In this document: in pieces, positions 1 through 12,746 of the stretch | How positions within the stretch are numbered: the first letter of the stretch is position 1 | Layout: every line of letters starts with the position of its first letter | Assembly (NCBI GenBank): GCA_003223645.1 | Contig: QHVT01000013.1 | Span: forward strand, 62,001-126,000 | Reading direction: 5' to 3' | DNA: 64,000 nt | DNA from: Acidobacteriota bacterium | GTDB lineage: Bacteria; Acidobacteriota; Thermoanaerobaculia; Gp7-AA8 | Position numbers and translations under genes: made by a program | The notes under the pieces: model-generated | Database searches by the model: none | What the model saw: the letters and a program-made list of their open reading frames with translations, nothing else | Told to the model about the DNA's origin: nothing

Positions 1-10
1 GAGGCACGCG

Positions 11-319
11 ATGTCCGACTATGAAAAGCCGAGCCGCGCGGAAGATGAGTACTTTGCGAGGCAGGAGCTGGAGCGCCGCAAGAAGTGGGCGCAGGAGCAG
101 TCGGCGAAGATGGCCGGCGACGAGAAGGAGCACGTCAAGCAGTTGCACTGGATGAAGTGTCCGAAGTGCGGGATGGATTTGAAAGAGATCCAACTGCACG
201 GCGTCACCGTCGATCAGTGCGCACATTGCGGCGGGGTCTTCCTCGACAAAGGCGAGCTGGAGCGGCTCGAGCATCATGAAGAAGGCGTGATGAGTCGCGT
301 CCTGCATTTCTTCCGCTGA
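11..319 (+). CDS. Zinc-ribbon (TFIIB-type zf) protein
   Basis: A 102-residue soluble protein with a charged N-terminal half (residues 1-45, likely helical) and a C-terminal zinc ribbon. The ribbon has CPKCG near residue 50 and CAHCG near residue 71, followed by GVFLDKGELE, the pattern of the zf-TFIIB family (PF13453), in which four cysteines hold zinc. No partner or reaction is known for these small bacterial proteins. The start is ATG, and the stop overlaps the ATG of the next gene (TGATG), so the two are probably co-translated. No signal peptide or membrane segment is seen. The family call is firm; the function is unknown. Confidence 0.85.
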   Translation: MSDYEKPSRAEDEYFARQELERRKKWAQEQSAKMAGDEKEHVKQLHWMKCPKCGMDLKEIQLHGVTVDQCAHCGGVFLDKGELERLEHHEEGVMSRVLHFFR

Positions 320-795
320 TGATTTTTCTGAGGGTTGCGGACATCCGTGATCTCGATGATCTCGTGCGGCGTCGCGAGTTGGTGGTTGCGATGGGGGAGG
401 GCGACGTGAATGGCGTCGCCGCCGCGGCGTTGATGTTCGCCGACTTCGCCGTGCTCAAAGAAAACGCGACGCTGCACATCGACGCGGCGGAAGCGTGGGC
501 GGGTGCGGTGTGGCGGCTTGGTCGCAAGGCGCTGCATGTGCAAAACGCGATGAGTGCGCGCGAGGCGAGAGACGCCGGCCTGTGCGATGACGTCACCGAC
601 CACGAAGCAGAAATGTGGCTCGAGGAATGGATGCGCCACCGGAGCGTTGTGGCACTCGACAGCGCCGCCGCGTTGATTCGCTCGCGCGGTGGCGATCGCC
701 TCGAACGCGCCGAGTTCGCCCGTCTCTTCGCCCTCGGCGAGCCGCAGAAGGGGCTCGACGCGTTCCTCGGCAAGAGAAAGCCGACGTATAGTTAG
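319..795 (+). CDS. Short crotonase-fold (enoyl-CoA hydratase/isomerase-like) protein
   Basis: This 158-residue protein resembles the C-terminal two thirds of crotonase-superfamily enzymes. '[15 protein letters not shown]' matches the oxyanion-hole and core helix region, '[13 protein letters not shown]' matches the conserved 'A..A...GLV' segment, and the end '[14 protein letters not shown]' matches the usual crotonase tail. Normal family members have about 250-270 residues, so roughly 100 N-terminal residues, including part of the CoA pocket, are missing. It may be a degenerate but still open gene or a compact paralogue. It lies between the zinc-ribbon gene (1-nt overlap) and the acyl-CoA mutase, so a link to acyl-CoA metabolism is plausible. 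The substrate cannot be told. Confidence 0.6.
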   Translation: MIFLRVADIRDLDDLVRRRELVVAMGEGDVNGVAAAALMFADFAVLKENATLHIDAAEAWAGAVWRLGRKALHVQNAMSAREARDAGLCDDVTDHEAEMWLEEWMRHRSVVALDSAAALIRSRGGDRLERAEFARLFALGEPQKGLDAFLGKRKPTYS

Positions 796-824
796 TGAGT
801 CCGGTTACGCAACCGAGGAACAAC

Positions 825-2570
<1,746 letters not shown>

Positions 2571-2619
2571 CGCCTGCCACTTCTCCCCGCTTGGGGGGAG
2601 AACGGATCAAAACTTCCGC

Positions 2620-3140
2620 CTCGCAATTCAGAGCGCTTGCCTCGCAAGACCAGATTTTTGATTGGTGTGACATGACGCCTTGATTGGCGTGACATGGCCC
2701 CTTGATTGTCGCGACAAAATCTTTGATGCGCGAGTCAAGACTTTTGCCGCGCGAGACGAGTCCCATTGCCTGGCGAGACAAGATCCCTTGCCTCGCGTGG
2801 TCAAGAGTTCGCCTCGCGCGGCGAATTTCAATGGGTATGGGGTCAAGACGTTTGCCTCGCAAGGCAAACCTCATGTCGCGCGAGGCAAGCGCCATGTTGC
2901 GAGCAGCAAGGAGTCATGTCTCGCCAATCAAGATTCAAGTCTCGCCAATCAAGATTCATGTCTCGCCAATCAAGATTCAAGTCTCGCCAATCAAAAGATT
3001 TTGTCGCACGTGGCAAGCTCGTTCTCTCGCCAATCAACGTTTGTCGTCACGCGGATCAAGCCCGATGTCACGCGGATCAAGTCCGTTGTCACGCCAATCA
3101 AGTCCCTAGCCTCGCGGGGCAAAGTCGTCGTCTCGGGAGA
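2620..3140. repeat. Degenerate array with about 21-bp period (array A)
   Basis: The sequence between the mutase gene and the next gene is a run of related words such as TTGATTGGCGTGACATG, TTGCCTCGCG and CTCGCCAATCAAG. From about 2920 to 2995 four almost identical 21-bp units (core 'TCTCGCCAATCAAGATTCA') stand in tandem; the flanking units have drifted but keep a spacing of 20-23 bp. Open frames cross it on both strands, but they only read the repeat and are not believed to be genes. Confidence 0.85.
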
Positions 3141-3145
3141 CAGGC

Positions 3146-3210
3146 CGGAGTGGTGCGCGCCTCCGGCGCGCCTTGTGACGGGAGGCGCGCCAGAGGCGCG
3201 CACCACTCCG
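3146..3210. repeat. Hairpin element, GGAGTGGTGCGCGCC family
   Basis: A near-perfect inverted repeat with 27-base arms (3146-3172 and 3184-3210) and an 11-base loop. The arms contain 'GGAGTGGTGCGCGCCTCCGG' and its complement. A second copy lies inside the response-regulator gene at 38682-38743, so this is a dispersed family rather than a local terminator. Confidence 0.85.
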
Positions 3211-3300
3211 AGGTTCTGGTGACGAATCGGCTCGAACCATGCCCTTCGGCAATCCTTGGCACCGCCGCGCCGGGTTTCAAAGTCCTCTCTTGGTACCACT

Positions 3301-3342
3301 CTCCGGGTAGGGAGTGTGCCTTTGGGACACTCCTAACCGGAG
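3301..3342 (+). other. Nested stem structure upstream of the HExxH protein gene
   Basis: Outer arms CTCCGG (3301-3306) and CCGGAG (3337-3342) enclose GGAGTGT (3311-3317) and ACACTCC (3327-3333) around a 9-base loop. It sits about 95 bases before the next gene and could be an RNA leader element or a terminator-like hairpin. No T run follows. A TATAAA word at 3379-3384 could be a -10 box for the downstream gene. The remaining spacer (3211-3300, 3343-3434) shows nothing else. Confidence 0.4.
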
Positions 3343-3434
3343 GCTTCAGAAAAAACGGAAGGGTGAGGTCGTGATCGGCTATAAAAGGCATTGAGCGCCA
3401 AGTGACGGCTCGCGGCGATACTCTAACGACTCGA

Positions 3435-4301
3435 ATGCGCCGCCACTTCGTAGCTCTCGCGTTGCTCCTGCTGTTCGTTCGGAACGTGATCGCCGGCGAT
3501 CTCGATCGCGCGAAGATCCGCAACTACAACATCGCGCTCACGCCCGTGTTCACGCTGGCGTCCGCGTTCGTGCAGCATCGCGTGCATTCGTTCCGCGACG
3601 CGCTGCGTCAACTCGCATACGGCGCGGCCGCAGGCGCGAGTTACTACCAGGCCAAGCGCATCACCGGCAGCGGACGTGCGACCGCCGGCTGGCTGCTCAC
3701 GAACGCGACGGCGTCGGTTGTGGAGAACGTGACGTCGGGGGAGCATCCGATCGGGCGTGTCGGATACACCGTCGGTCCGTTTCGCGTTCGCGTCGCGACG
3801 CCGTACGCACGCGAGGCGATCGCGCGTATCGAAATGGACTGGTCACTCGCCGAGACGATCGACTTCGGGCAGGCGCTGCGTGAGTTTCATCAGTTCGGAT
3901 TTCGCAACGGCATCCTCGCCACCGATCGCGACCGCACCTGCTGGCCGAATCCCGATCTCAACGGAGCGTTCTACTGCGGCGTGACGTACGGCGTCTTTCC
4001 CGGCGTGACGAAGAACCTTCCATCGACGCTGCACAAGGCTCCGTCGGTGTTGTGGCATCACGAAATGATTCACGCCGAGCAGGCGCAGCAGCTCGACTCC
4101 GTCGAACCGCCGGTCTACACGTTTGGCGGACATCGCGACGCATCGCGTCCGCTGCGCGTGTTCGCCTTCCGGCACGTGCGCGTCGGATTCGCGCAGGCGC
4201 TCGACATCCCGACGTATCAGCGTCCATACGAAGAGCGATGGGGTGAGATCGAGGCATACGCGCTGTCCGAGCGCACACCTGTGCCCGTCTTGCGCCGGTG
4301 A
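3435..4301 (+). CDS. Secreted or membrane-anchored protein with HExxH motif
   Basis: The 288-residue product starts with a hydrophobic segment (ALALLLLFVRNVIAG) that reads as a signal peptide. Residues 209-216 are HEMIHAEQ, an HExxH zinc-metallopeptidase-type motif with a further glutamate three residues on, placed in a helical context (LWHHEMIHAEQAQQ). The rest (for example 'SYYQAKRITG', 'RDRTCWPNPDLNG') matches no family I can name. The ATG at 3435 is preferred over one 33 bases upstream because the signal peptide begins there. A metallopeptidase role is inferred from the motif alone; a structural membrane-associated protein is equally possible. Confidence 0.65.
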   Translation: MRRHFVALALLLLFVRNVIAGDLDRAKIRNYNIALTPVFTLASAFVQHRVHSFRDALRQLAYGAAAGASYYQAKRITGSGRATAGWLLTNATASVVENVTSGEHPIGRVGYTVGPFRVRVATPYAREAIARIEMDWSLAETIDFGQALREFHQFGFRNGILATDRDRTCWPNPDLNGAFYCGVTYGVFPGVTKNLPSTLHKAPSVLWHHEMIHAEQAQQLDSVEPPVYTFGGHRDASRPLRVFAFRHVRVGFAQALDIPTYQRPYEERWGEIEAYALSERTPVPVLRR

Positions 4302-4371
4302 CGAAACCGTTACGTGCGCTGACTCCGACCTGCAACCGCGTATTATTTCCATTGACCACGGAGGGAAATGC

Positions 4372-5484
4372 ATGCGCCGGCGGCTGCCATTACTTCTTAC
4401 GTTTCTATTTTTTACAACCTCTGTCTTTGCGAAAGAAATCTGGCTCACCGCGAGCGGAACCGCGAACGGCGTCTTCTTCAGCGACGCGCGCGTGTTCAAC
4501 CCGAACGACAAGGACATCACCGTGCAGGCGTACTACCTGCCGCGCGGGAACATCAATAACTCCGCCGAGGCCGCCACGACGTTCACGGTCGCGAAGCGGA
4601 CGCAGAAGATCCTCGACGACGTCGTCTTCAACACGCTGCATCGCGCCGACGTCGGCGGCATCCGCTTCGTCTGTCCGGACGACTTCATCGTCACCGAGCG
4701 CGTGTACGCCGTCACGAGCGTCTGCGTTCCCGGCGCGTCGCTGCCGTGCAGCACCGGACAATTTCTGCAGGGCGTCGAGGTGTCGCAGGCGCTGAAGAGG
4801 GGTGTCATTCAGCAGCTGAAGTCGAACGCGAAGTTCCGCACGAACATCGGCGCGGCGAACACGACGACCAGCACCGCGCACGTGACGTGGAAGCTGTATG
4901 ACAAGAACGACGCCGTCGTCGGAACGAAGACCGAGGATTTGCAGCCGTATGGCGTTCTCGGTCCGAGCAACATCACCGCGTACTTCGGCAACGACACCGC
5001 CAATCTGACCGATGCGTGGATCGGCTTCGCGTCCGACCAGCCGATCCTCGCGTACGGATCGGTCGTCGACAACGGATCGACCGATCAGACTTACATCGCC
5101 GCGAACGCCGACAGCGGAACGACGGGCACCGACAACAACCCGCCGCAGGAGACGTCGAAGACTGTGACGGTCGTTGCGCGCGACTTCGCGTTCAGCATCG
5201 TCGTCTCCGCCGAGCTTCGCTCCGGCGACATCGTCAAGTTCATCATCTCGAGAGTGGCCGGCTCGGCGGAGCACGGATTCCAGCTGTACGATCCCGACGG
5301 TGAGCCCCTCATCACGATCAACGCTCCTCTGAGCACGACGCCGGTCGAGCGCATCGTCACGATCCCGAAGCGCGGCACGTACTTCATCGTCTGCACGAAC
5401 TCTTCATGCGGCACCGGCCACACCAGCATGGTCGGCAGCATCGTCGTGGAGACCGCGGACGGACCGGGGCCGCCGGGATACTGA
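4372..5484 (+). CDS. Secreted beta-domain protein with C-terminal CuA-like cupredoxin domain (paralogue 1)
   Basis: The 370-residue product has a clear signal peptide (RRRLPLLLTFLFFTTSVFA). Residues 20-240 form a beta-rich extracellular domain of a type common in acidobacterial secreted proteins. Residues about 262-370 look like a cupredoxin: His301 in 'AEHGF', then Cys341, Cys346, His350 and Met353 in 'CTNSSCGTGHTSM'. The CuA site of cytochrome oxidase subunit II has the same ligand order but C-x3-C-x3-H-x2-M; here the first gap is four residues. GGAGGG lies six bases before the ATG at 4372. The next gene is a close paralogue. Copper binding and an electron-transfer or copper-handling role are inferred. 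Confidence 0.75.
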   Translation: MRRRLPLLLTFLFFTTSVFAKEIWLTASGTANGVFFSDARVFNPNDKDITVQAYYLPRGNINNSAEAATTFTVAKRTQKILDDVVFNTLHRADVGGIRFVCPDDFIVTERVYAVTSVCVPGASLPCSTGQFLQGVEVSQALKRGVIQQLKSNAKFRTNIGAANTTTSTAHVTWKLYDKNDAVVGTKTEDLQPYGVLGPSNITAYFGNDTANLTDAWIGFASDQPILAYGSVVDNGSTDQTYIAANADSGTTGTDNNPPQETSKTVTVVARDFAFSIVVSAELRSGDIVKFIISRVAGSAEHGFQLYDPDGEPLITINAPLSTTPVERIVTIPKRGTYFIVCTNSSCGTGHTSMVGSIVVETADGPGPPGY

Positions 5485-5534
5485 CGATGTACACGTCTAT
5501 GTAATCATTGCGTCTCATCCACCGGAGGACATTC

Positions 5535-6605
5535 ATGCAACGGCGGCTGCCGCTTCTACTGGCGATTCTCGTTTTGACCACGTCCGCGTTCGCGAAAGAG
5601 ATCTGGCTCACCGCGAGCGGAACCGCGAACGGCGTCTTCTTCAGCGACGCGCGCGTATTCAACCCCAACGACAAAGACATCACCGTGCAGGCGTACTACC
5701 TGCCGCGCGGCAACATCAACAACTCCGCCGAGACGGCGACGACGTTCACCGTCACGAAGCGCACGCAGAAAATCCTCGACGACATCGTGTTCAACACCCT
5801 GCATCGCGCCGACGTCGGCGGCATCCGCTTCGTCTGCCCTGACGACTTCGTCGTCACCGAGCGCGTGTATGCGGTCACGAGCGTCTGTGTTCCCGGCGCG
5901 TCGCTGCCGTGCAGCACCGGACAATTTCTGCAGGGCGTCGAGGTCTCGCAGGCGTTGAAGAAAGGCGTGATCCTGCAGCTGAAGTCGAACGCGAAGTTCC
6001 GCACCAACGTCGGCGCCGCGAACACGACGACGAGCACCGCGCACGTGACGTGGAGACTGTTCGACAAGAACAATGTCGCCGTCGCCACGAAGACGGAGGA
6101 CCTGCAGCCGTACGGCGTCCTCGGACCGAGCAACATCACCGCGTACTTCGGCAACGACACTGCTGATTTGTCGGATTCGTGGATCAGCTTCACATCCGAT
6201 CAGTCGATCCTCGCGTACGGATCGGTCGTCGACAACGGATCGACCGACCAGACCTACATCGCCGCAAACGCCGACAGCGGTCAGGACGTGGTGGTGACGC
6301 CGCAGCAGAAGACCGTCACCGTCGTCGCGCGCGACTTCGCCTACAACGTGACGATCTCGGAGTCGATCAAGCAGGGAGACGTCGTGAAATTCCTCATCTC
6401 GAAACTCGCGGGCTCCGCCGAGCACGGATTCGAGATCTTCGATCCCGACGGCATCTCGATTCTCGCGATCAGCGGACTCCTCACGACACCGGTCGAGCGG
6501 ACCGTCACGATGTCGAAGAAGGGACAGTACGTGATCATCTGTACGAACTCCGACTGCGGCATCGGACACACGAACATGTTCGCGGAAGTCAACGTCAATC
6601 CTTGA
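5535..6605 (+). CDS. Secreted beta-domain protein with C-terminal CuA-like cupredoxin domain (paralogue 2)
   Basis: The 356-residue product is a tandem duplicate of the preceding gene. The N-terminal domain is nearly identical at protein level, while the C-terminal domain has diverged more. The cupredoxin ligands are kept: His297 in 'AEHGF', Cys336, Cys341, His345 and Met348 in 'CTNSDCGIGHTNM', again C-x4-C instead of the C-x3-C of canonical CuA. A signal peptide (PLLLAILVLTTSAFA) sends it out of the cytoplasm. GGAGG stands just before the ATG at 5535, 50 bases after the upstream stop, so the pair is probably co-transcribed. Retention of all five ligands in both copies argues for function. 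Confidence 0.75.
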   Translation: MQRRLPLLLAILVLTTSAFAKEIWLTASGTANGVFFSDARVFNPNDKDITVQAYYLPRGNINNSAETATTFTVTKRTQKILDDIVFNTLHRADVGGIRFVCPDDFVVTERVYAVTSVCVPGASLPCSTGQFLQGVEVSQALKKGVILQLKSNAKFRTNVGAANTTTSTAHVTWRLFDKNNVAVATKTEDLQPYGVLGPSNITAYFGNDTADLSDSWISFTSDQSILAYGSVVDNGSTDQTYIAANADSGQDVVVTPQQKTVTVVARDFAYNVTISESIKQGDVVKFLISKLAGSAEHGFEIFDPDGISILAISGLLTTPVERTVTMSKKGQYVIICTNSDCGIGHTNMFAEVNVNP

Positions 6606-6610
6606 GCGAG

Positions 6611-6696
6611 CGGGGTTACGCAGTCGCGCGGTCACGCGGTTGCGCGGCCATGTCAGAGGTCCATTGCGCAACCGCGTAACTGCGTCACCGCGCAAC
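6611..6696. repeat. Hairpin element of GTTACGCAG/GTTGCGCGG words
   Basis: The left arm (about 6614-6648) is built of words like GGTTACGCAG, GGTCACGCGG and GGTTGCGCGG; the right arm (6664-6696) holds their complements (CGCAACCGCGTAAC, GCGTCACCGCGCAAC). The element runs into the apparent N-terminus of the DUF983 gene. Confidence 0.8.
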
Positions 6697-7083
6697 TATT
6701 TCTGGGCTGTCCTCCGTCGCGGATGGCGGCGCCGCTGTCCGCGCTGCGGTGAAGGCCCGCTGTTCGTGCGCTGGATCAAACCGTACGAGCGCTGTCCCGT
6801 CTGCGGCGTCCTCTATCTTCGCAACTACGGCGACATCTGGATGTTCGTGATCATCACCGACCGCATCCCGATCTTCTTCGGCATCGTCGCGCTGTACTTT
6901 GGATATCGCTCCACCAGCTGGGTCTTCGCGACGCTCTTCTTCGTCGCGCTCTTCGTTCCGATGATCGCAACGATGCGCGAACGACAGGGAGTCGCCATTG
7001 CCCTCGACTACTTGTGGCGCATCTGGATGCCCGATCCGTCGGATGAGATTCATGATGGACGCGGAGCGGTGATCAATCTCTAG
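6640..7083 (+). CDS. DUF983 family membrane protein
   Basis: A small (up to 147 residues) membrane protein with two zinc-ribbon halves, CPRCG and CPVCG, separated by 'GEGPLFVRWIKPYER', then two hydrophobic helices (FVIITDRIPIFFGIVALYF and VFATLFFVALFVPMIA). This is the DUF983 layout, a family often found near cytochrome oxidase genes but of unproven role. The two CuA-like proteins just upstream make a copper or respiratory link tempting, though this is only inference. The start is uncertain: the open frame begins with TTG at 6640 inside a hairpin element and the first 20 residues are translated repeat. TTG 6664 is an alternative. Confidence 0.75.
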   Translation: MRGHVRGPLRNRVTASPRNYFWAVLRRGWRRRCPRCGEGPLFVRWIKPYERCPVCGVLYLRNYGDIWMFVIITDRIPIFFGIVALYFGYRSTSWVFATLFFVALFVPMIATMRERQGVAIALDYLWRIWMPDPSDEIHDGRGAVINL

Positions 7084-7156
7084 CCTCCGAGCCTGCTGGC
7101 CTCCAAGCTTCCGAGAAAGCCTGGGATGCCAGGAGGCTAGGAGGCTAAGAGGCTAT
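7083..7156. repeat. Hairpin element of GCCTCC/GGAGGCT words
   Basis: The left arm has GCCTCCGAGCC, GGCCTCCAAGC; the right arm has AGGAGGCTAGGAGGCTAAG, with an internal period of about 8 bases. It fills the spacer between the DUF983 gene and ftsK. A related element is at 37565-37658. Confidence 0.8.
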
Positions 7157-7187
7157 CCTGTTACACTCTCGCGTTAGCTGGGAGTGT

Positions 7188-9746
<2,559 letters not shown>

Positions 9747-9840
9747 TTTCACACGTTCTTCGCTTGACGAACCGCCGGGCCCGACTTACGTTGGGGCTTG
9801 CAGGGAAATCCCCTTAAATCGAGAGAGATGGAGGTCTGCG

Positions 9841-10317
9841 ATGGCTAGCCCGTTGTCGCTGTTCATGCCCGTGATCCCCGGAACCGATCTTCAGAAGATG
9901 GCGCAGGATCTTGCGCAATTCCAAACGGCCCTCGGCGAGGCGCTTCAGTCGATCGGAACGGTTCACTATGCGCGCACGCTGATCCTCGACGGAGCGATGC
10001 CGAACCTGCAGGTCGGCGCGGGCTCGAAGCCGACCGACAACTACGTCCTCGCCATCATCACCGAATACGACGGCAGTTTCGACGACTACATCGGCGACTT
10101 CGCCTCCCAGGTCGGAGACGTGTTCAACGCATTTCTCAAGTACGTCGTCGGCGGTGCGGCGATCATCCCGGTGCAGAGCAATCAGCAGGCGTTCCTGGAA
10201 TACCTAAAAACCAACGATGCGTCGCAGGCGCCGACCGCAACGCCGATATATCAGGCGTACGACGCCACGGTGCAGGAGATCTACGCGCACGGGATCAAGC
10301 CGGTATCAGGCAGCTGA
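9841..10317 (+). CDS. Small protein preceding the DyP-type peroxidase
   Basis: A 158-residue soluble protein of unrecognised family ('HYARTLILDGAMPNLQVGAG', 'YVLAIITEYDGSFDDYIGDF'). The short strands and the segment resembling 'fAril.ld...~L~~~~~YDGd~~~Yi~d~' recall dimeric alpha/beta-barrel proteins of the DyP/chlorite-dismutase fold class, which would fit its position three bases before a DyP-type peroxidase gene. GGAGG ends six bases before the ATG at 9841. No signal peptide is seen. It probably forms an operon with the peroxidase, either as a partner or as cargo co-factor. The fold suggestion is inference. Confidence 0.7.
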   Translation: MASPLSLFMPVIPGTDLQKMAQDLAQFQTALGEALQSIGTVHYARTLILDGAMPNLQVGAGSKPTDNYVLAIITEYDGSFDDYIGDFASQVGDVFNAFLKYVVGGAAIIPVQSNQQAFLEYLKTNDASQAPTATPIYQAYDATVQEIYAHGIKPVSGS

Positions 10318-10320
10318 TTC

Positions 10321-11751
10321 ATGTCCACGACGATCGACTTCTCTGACGTTCAGGGCACGATCCTGCGCGGATATCGCGTCGATCTGGCGCGGCACTTCAT
10401 TCTTACCGTTACGAACGGCCCGAAGGCCGGCGCGTTCATCGAAGCGCTCGTCGACGGCACGGATGGATTGCCTCGCATCACGACCGCCGTCCACATCAAG
10501 CCGAAGCCGGAGTGCTTCGTCAACGTCGCCTTCACCGCCGCGGGGCTCACCGCGCTCGGCCTCAGCGACCAGGAGCTCACCACCTTCGACGCCGGTTTTC
10601 AACGCGGCGCGACGAATGCGACCACCGCGGGCAAAGTCGGCGACACCGGCAGCAGCGCGCCCGCGAATTGGGTCGGCGGACTGTCGAACGGCGCCGCCGT
10701 GCACATCATCCTCAGCGTCTGGGTCGACGACGATCCGGCGGTGCTGGAGAAAGTGTCGGCGACGCTGCGTGCGGCGTTCGCCGGCTGTATCACCGAGCTC
10801 TCCGCGCACGACGCGAAGGCGCTGCCCGACAATCACGTGCACTTCGGCTATCGCGACAACATCGCCCAGCCGACCGTCGACGGCGCACCGCCGCGCAAGC
10901 GCCAGATCCCCGACGATCAGCCGGTCGTTCCCACGGGCGAGTTCCTTCTCGGCTACGACAAAGCGGGCGGAGGACAGTACAGCGTCCAGCCGTCGCAGCT
11001 CTCGAAGAACTCCAGCTACGCCGCGTTTCGCATTCTCGAGCAGGACGTCGTCGCGTTCGAGCAATTCCTCGATGCGTACTCGAAAACGGCAGGCATCAGC
11101 GCTGAGTTGCTCGCCGCGAAAGTCTGCGGCCGCTGGCGCAACGGCAATCCGATCGAGCTTCAGCCCGATGATCCCGGAACGTTCCTGCCGCCGTCGGAAG
11201 TCAACAACTTCAAGTACGTCGCGCCCCAGCTGCCGCCGGACGACACTCTCGGCCTCAAATGCCCGATCGGTTCGCACATTCGGCGCAACAATCCGCGTGA
11301 TATGGCGGTCATCGGGACGGACTCTGTGCATCACCGCATCGTCCGCCGCGCAATGCCGTACGGTCCGTCCTACGATCCATCTGTGCCCGATCCGGCTCCG
11401 GTGAAGCGCGGGCTGATCGGCTACTTCATCAACGCCAGCATCTTCAATCAATTCGAGTTCGTGCAAAGCCAGTGGTCTCTTCGCTCGTCGTTCGTGAAAG
11501 CAGCGACGGCACCGGGCGACCCGGACGGCACGAACGGGAATGCCTACTTCAACATCAGCGGCCAGGACGTCTTTCTCGGCGTGAACGATCCGAAGAGCAG
11601 CTCGTTCACGCTCGCTGCGATCGGTCAGGGCGGAACCAACAACACGACGATCACCGGCTTCTCGCGCATGATCACCACGGTCGGCGCTGCGTACGTCTTC
11701 TTTCCGAGCATGACCGGCTTGCGCTACCTCGCAGGGTTGCTGCAGCGGTGA
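10321..11751 (+). CDS. DyP-type heme peroxidase
   Basis: The 476-residue protein belongs to the dye-decolourising peroxidases. The distal-side motif is 'FGYRDNIAQP', in which the catalytic Asp is kept but the following Gly of the usual GxxDG is Asn. 'CPIGSHIRRNNPRD' and 'HHRIVRRAMPYG' match the conserved C-terminal half that supplies the heme-binding His. These enzymes reduce H2O2 while oxidising dyes, lignin-type phenolics or Mn(II). No signal peptide is visible, so the enzyme is cytoplasmic or exported by other means. It begins four bases after the small upstream gene and is followed five bases later by a metallophosphoesterase. Confidence 0.9.
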   Translation: MSTTIDFSDVQGTILRGYRVDLARHFILTVTNGPKAGAFIEALVDGTDGLPRITTAVHIKPKPECFVNVAFTAAGLTALGLSDQELTTFDAGFQRGATNATTAGKVGDTGSSAPANWVGGLSNGAAVHIILSVWVDDDPAVLEKVSATLRAAFAGCITELSAHDAKALPDNHVHFGYRDNIAQPTVDGAPPRKRQIPDDQPVVPTGEFLLGYDKAGGGQYSVQPSQLSKNSSYAAFRILEQDVVAFEQFLDAYSKTAGISAELLAAKVCGRWRNGNPIELQPDDPGTFLPPSEVNNFKYVAPQLPPDDTLGLKCPIGSHIRRNNPRDMAVIGTDSVHHRIVRRAMPYGPSYDPSVPDPAPVKRGLIGYFINASIFNQFEFVQSQWSLRSSFVKAATAPGDPDGTNGNAYFNISGQDVFLGVNDPKSSSFTLAAIGQGGTNNTTITGFSRMITTVGAAYVFFPSMTGLRYLAGLLQR

Positions 11752-11755
11752 CATC

Positions 11756-12715
11756 ATGATTGCAGCACTCCTCCTAACCGCACTCCCCGCACTGACGCAA
11801 CTCCACACCGGTGCGCCCGCCCTCGGAAATGGCGCAGGCGTTTCGAAGTTCACGTTCTTCGTCGCCGGCGACAATCGCCCGGACAAAGGCGACGGTCCGG
11901 CTGATGGATTCACCGCCGTCGTCACCGAGATGCAGATGGCGTCGCCACAGCCGCTGTTCGTTTTGTGGGGCGGCGATACGATCAAAGGGAAGTCGTCGTC
12001 CGATGCGAAGAAGCAGTATCCGATCGCGCTGAAAGTCTTCGCGAAGTTGAACGTGCCGGTCTTCAACACGCCGGGCAATCATGAGCTGAACCAGAAGGGG
12101 AGCGGCGACTGCAACGACGCTCCCGATCCGTCAGGGAAATTGCTCGACGCGTACACGACGCTCATGGGGCCGCCGTTCGGCGTCCTCACGTTCGGCAACT
12201 CCGCCTTCGTTTCCGTCAACACCGACGATTCCCTGGGCAACATCAATCCGCCGAAAGGCTGCTACAACGGCTTCGTGAGCAAGTCGCAGCGCGAGCAGCT
12301 CGCGGCCATGCTCGCGCAGTTGCAGAGCGACCATTCAATCCAACACATCTTTCTCTTCATGCATCGTCCCGTGCGCGACGACAACCATCATCAGATGAAG
12401 CCGGATAAGCAGGACAAAGACACGAAGTACGCGACGCGCGTCAACGAGTTCCTCGACACGATCAAGGCGCTGAAGAACCCGAAGGTCGCGTACGTGTTCG
12501 CGTCGCACGACCATCGCTACTTCGAGGCGACGCCAGGCGGCTCCGGCACGACCGGCTTCATCGTCACCGGCGGTGCCGGCGCGCCGCTGTCCGGTTGCCC
12601 GGACAAGCCGCGCAGCGGCGCGTACTATCACTACCTTCGCGTCGACGTGGACGGAGCGAACGTGAAGGTGACGGTCGTGCCGATCAACGGCACGACGCCG
12701 TGCGGCGCGCCCTGA
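11756..12715 (+). CDS. Secreted calcineurin-like metallophosphoesterase
   Basis: The 319-residue product has an N-terminal signal peptide (AALLLTALPALTQLHTGAPA) and the ordered motifs of the metallophosphoesterase fold: 'GDNRPD', 'GGDTI', 'GNHE', 'MHRPV' and 'SHDHRY', which together bind two metal ions. Members hydrolyse phosphomonoesters or diesters; the substrate here is unknown. It starts five bases after the DyP peroxidase stop and ends 31 bases before a serine hydrolase gene, so it is part of a compact run of plus-strand genes. Confidence 0.88.
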   Translation: MIAALLLTALPALTQLHTGAPALGNGAGVSKFTFFVAGDNRPDKGDGPADGFTAVVTEMQMASPQPLFVLWGGDTIKGKSSSDAKKQYPIALKVFAKLNVPVFNTPGNHELNQKGSGDCNDAPDPSGKLLDAYTTLMGPPFGVLTFGNSAFVSVNTDDSLGNINPPKGCYNGFVSKSQREQLAAMLAQLQSDHSIQHIFLFMHRPVRDDNHHQMKPDKQDKDTKYATRVNEFLDTIKALKNPKVAYVFASHDHRYFEATPGGSGTTGFIVTGGAGAPLSGCPDKPRSGAYYHYLRVDVDGANVKVTVVPINGTTPCGAP

Positions 12716-12746
12716 ACTTTCGCGCGGCGGTCGCGTATCTCGTTTC

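Noticed and set aside
2900-3000. Possible CRISPR array
   Set aside because: Units are contiguous 21-mers without unique spacers of constant length and no cas gene is present.
2680-3222. Reading frames with 'SLANQDS' repeats
   Set aside because: They arise from the degenerate array A; frames are open on both strands and no protein family is matched.
3230-3345. Cyclic di-GMP (GEMM) riboswitch
   Set aside because: Only a CTCCGG-GTAGG likeness is present; the conserved GCAAAGCC and GGCCTAA-type parts are missing.
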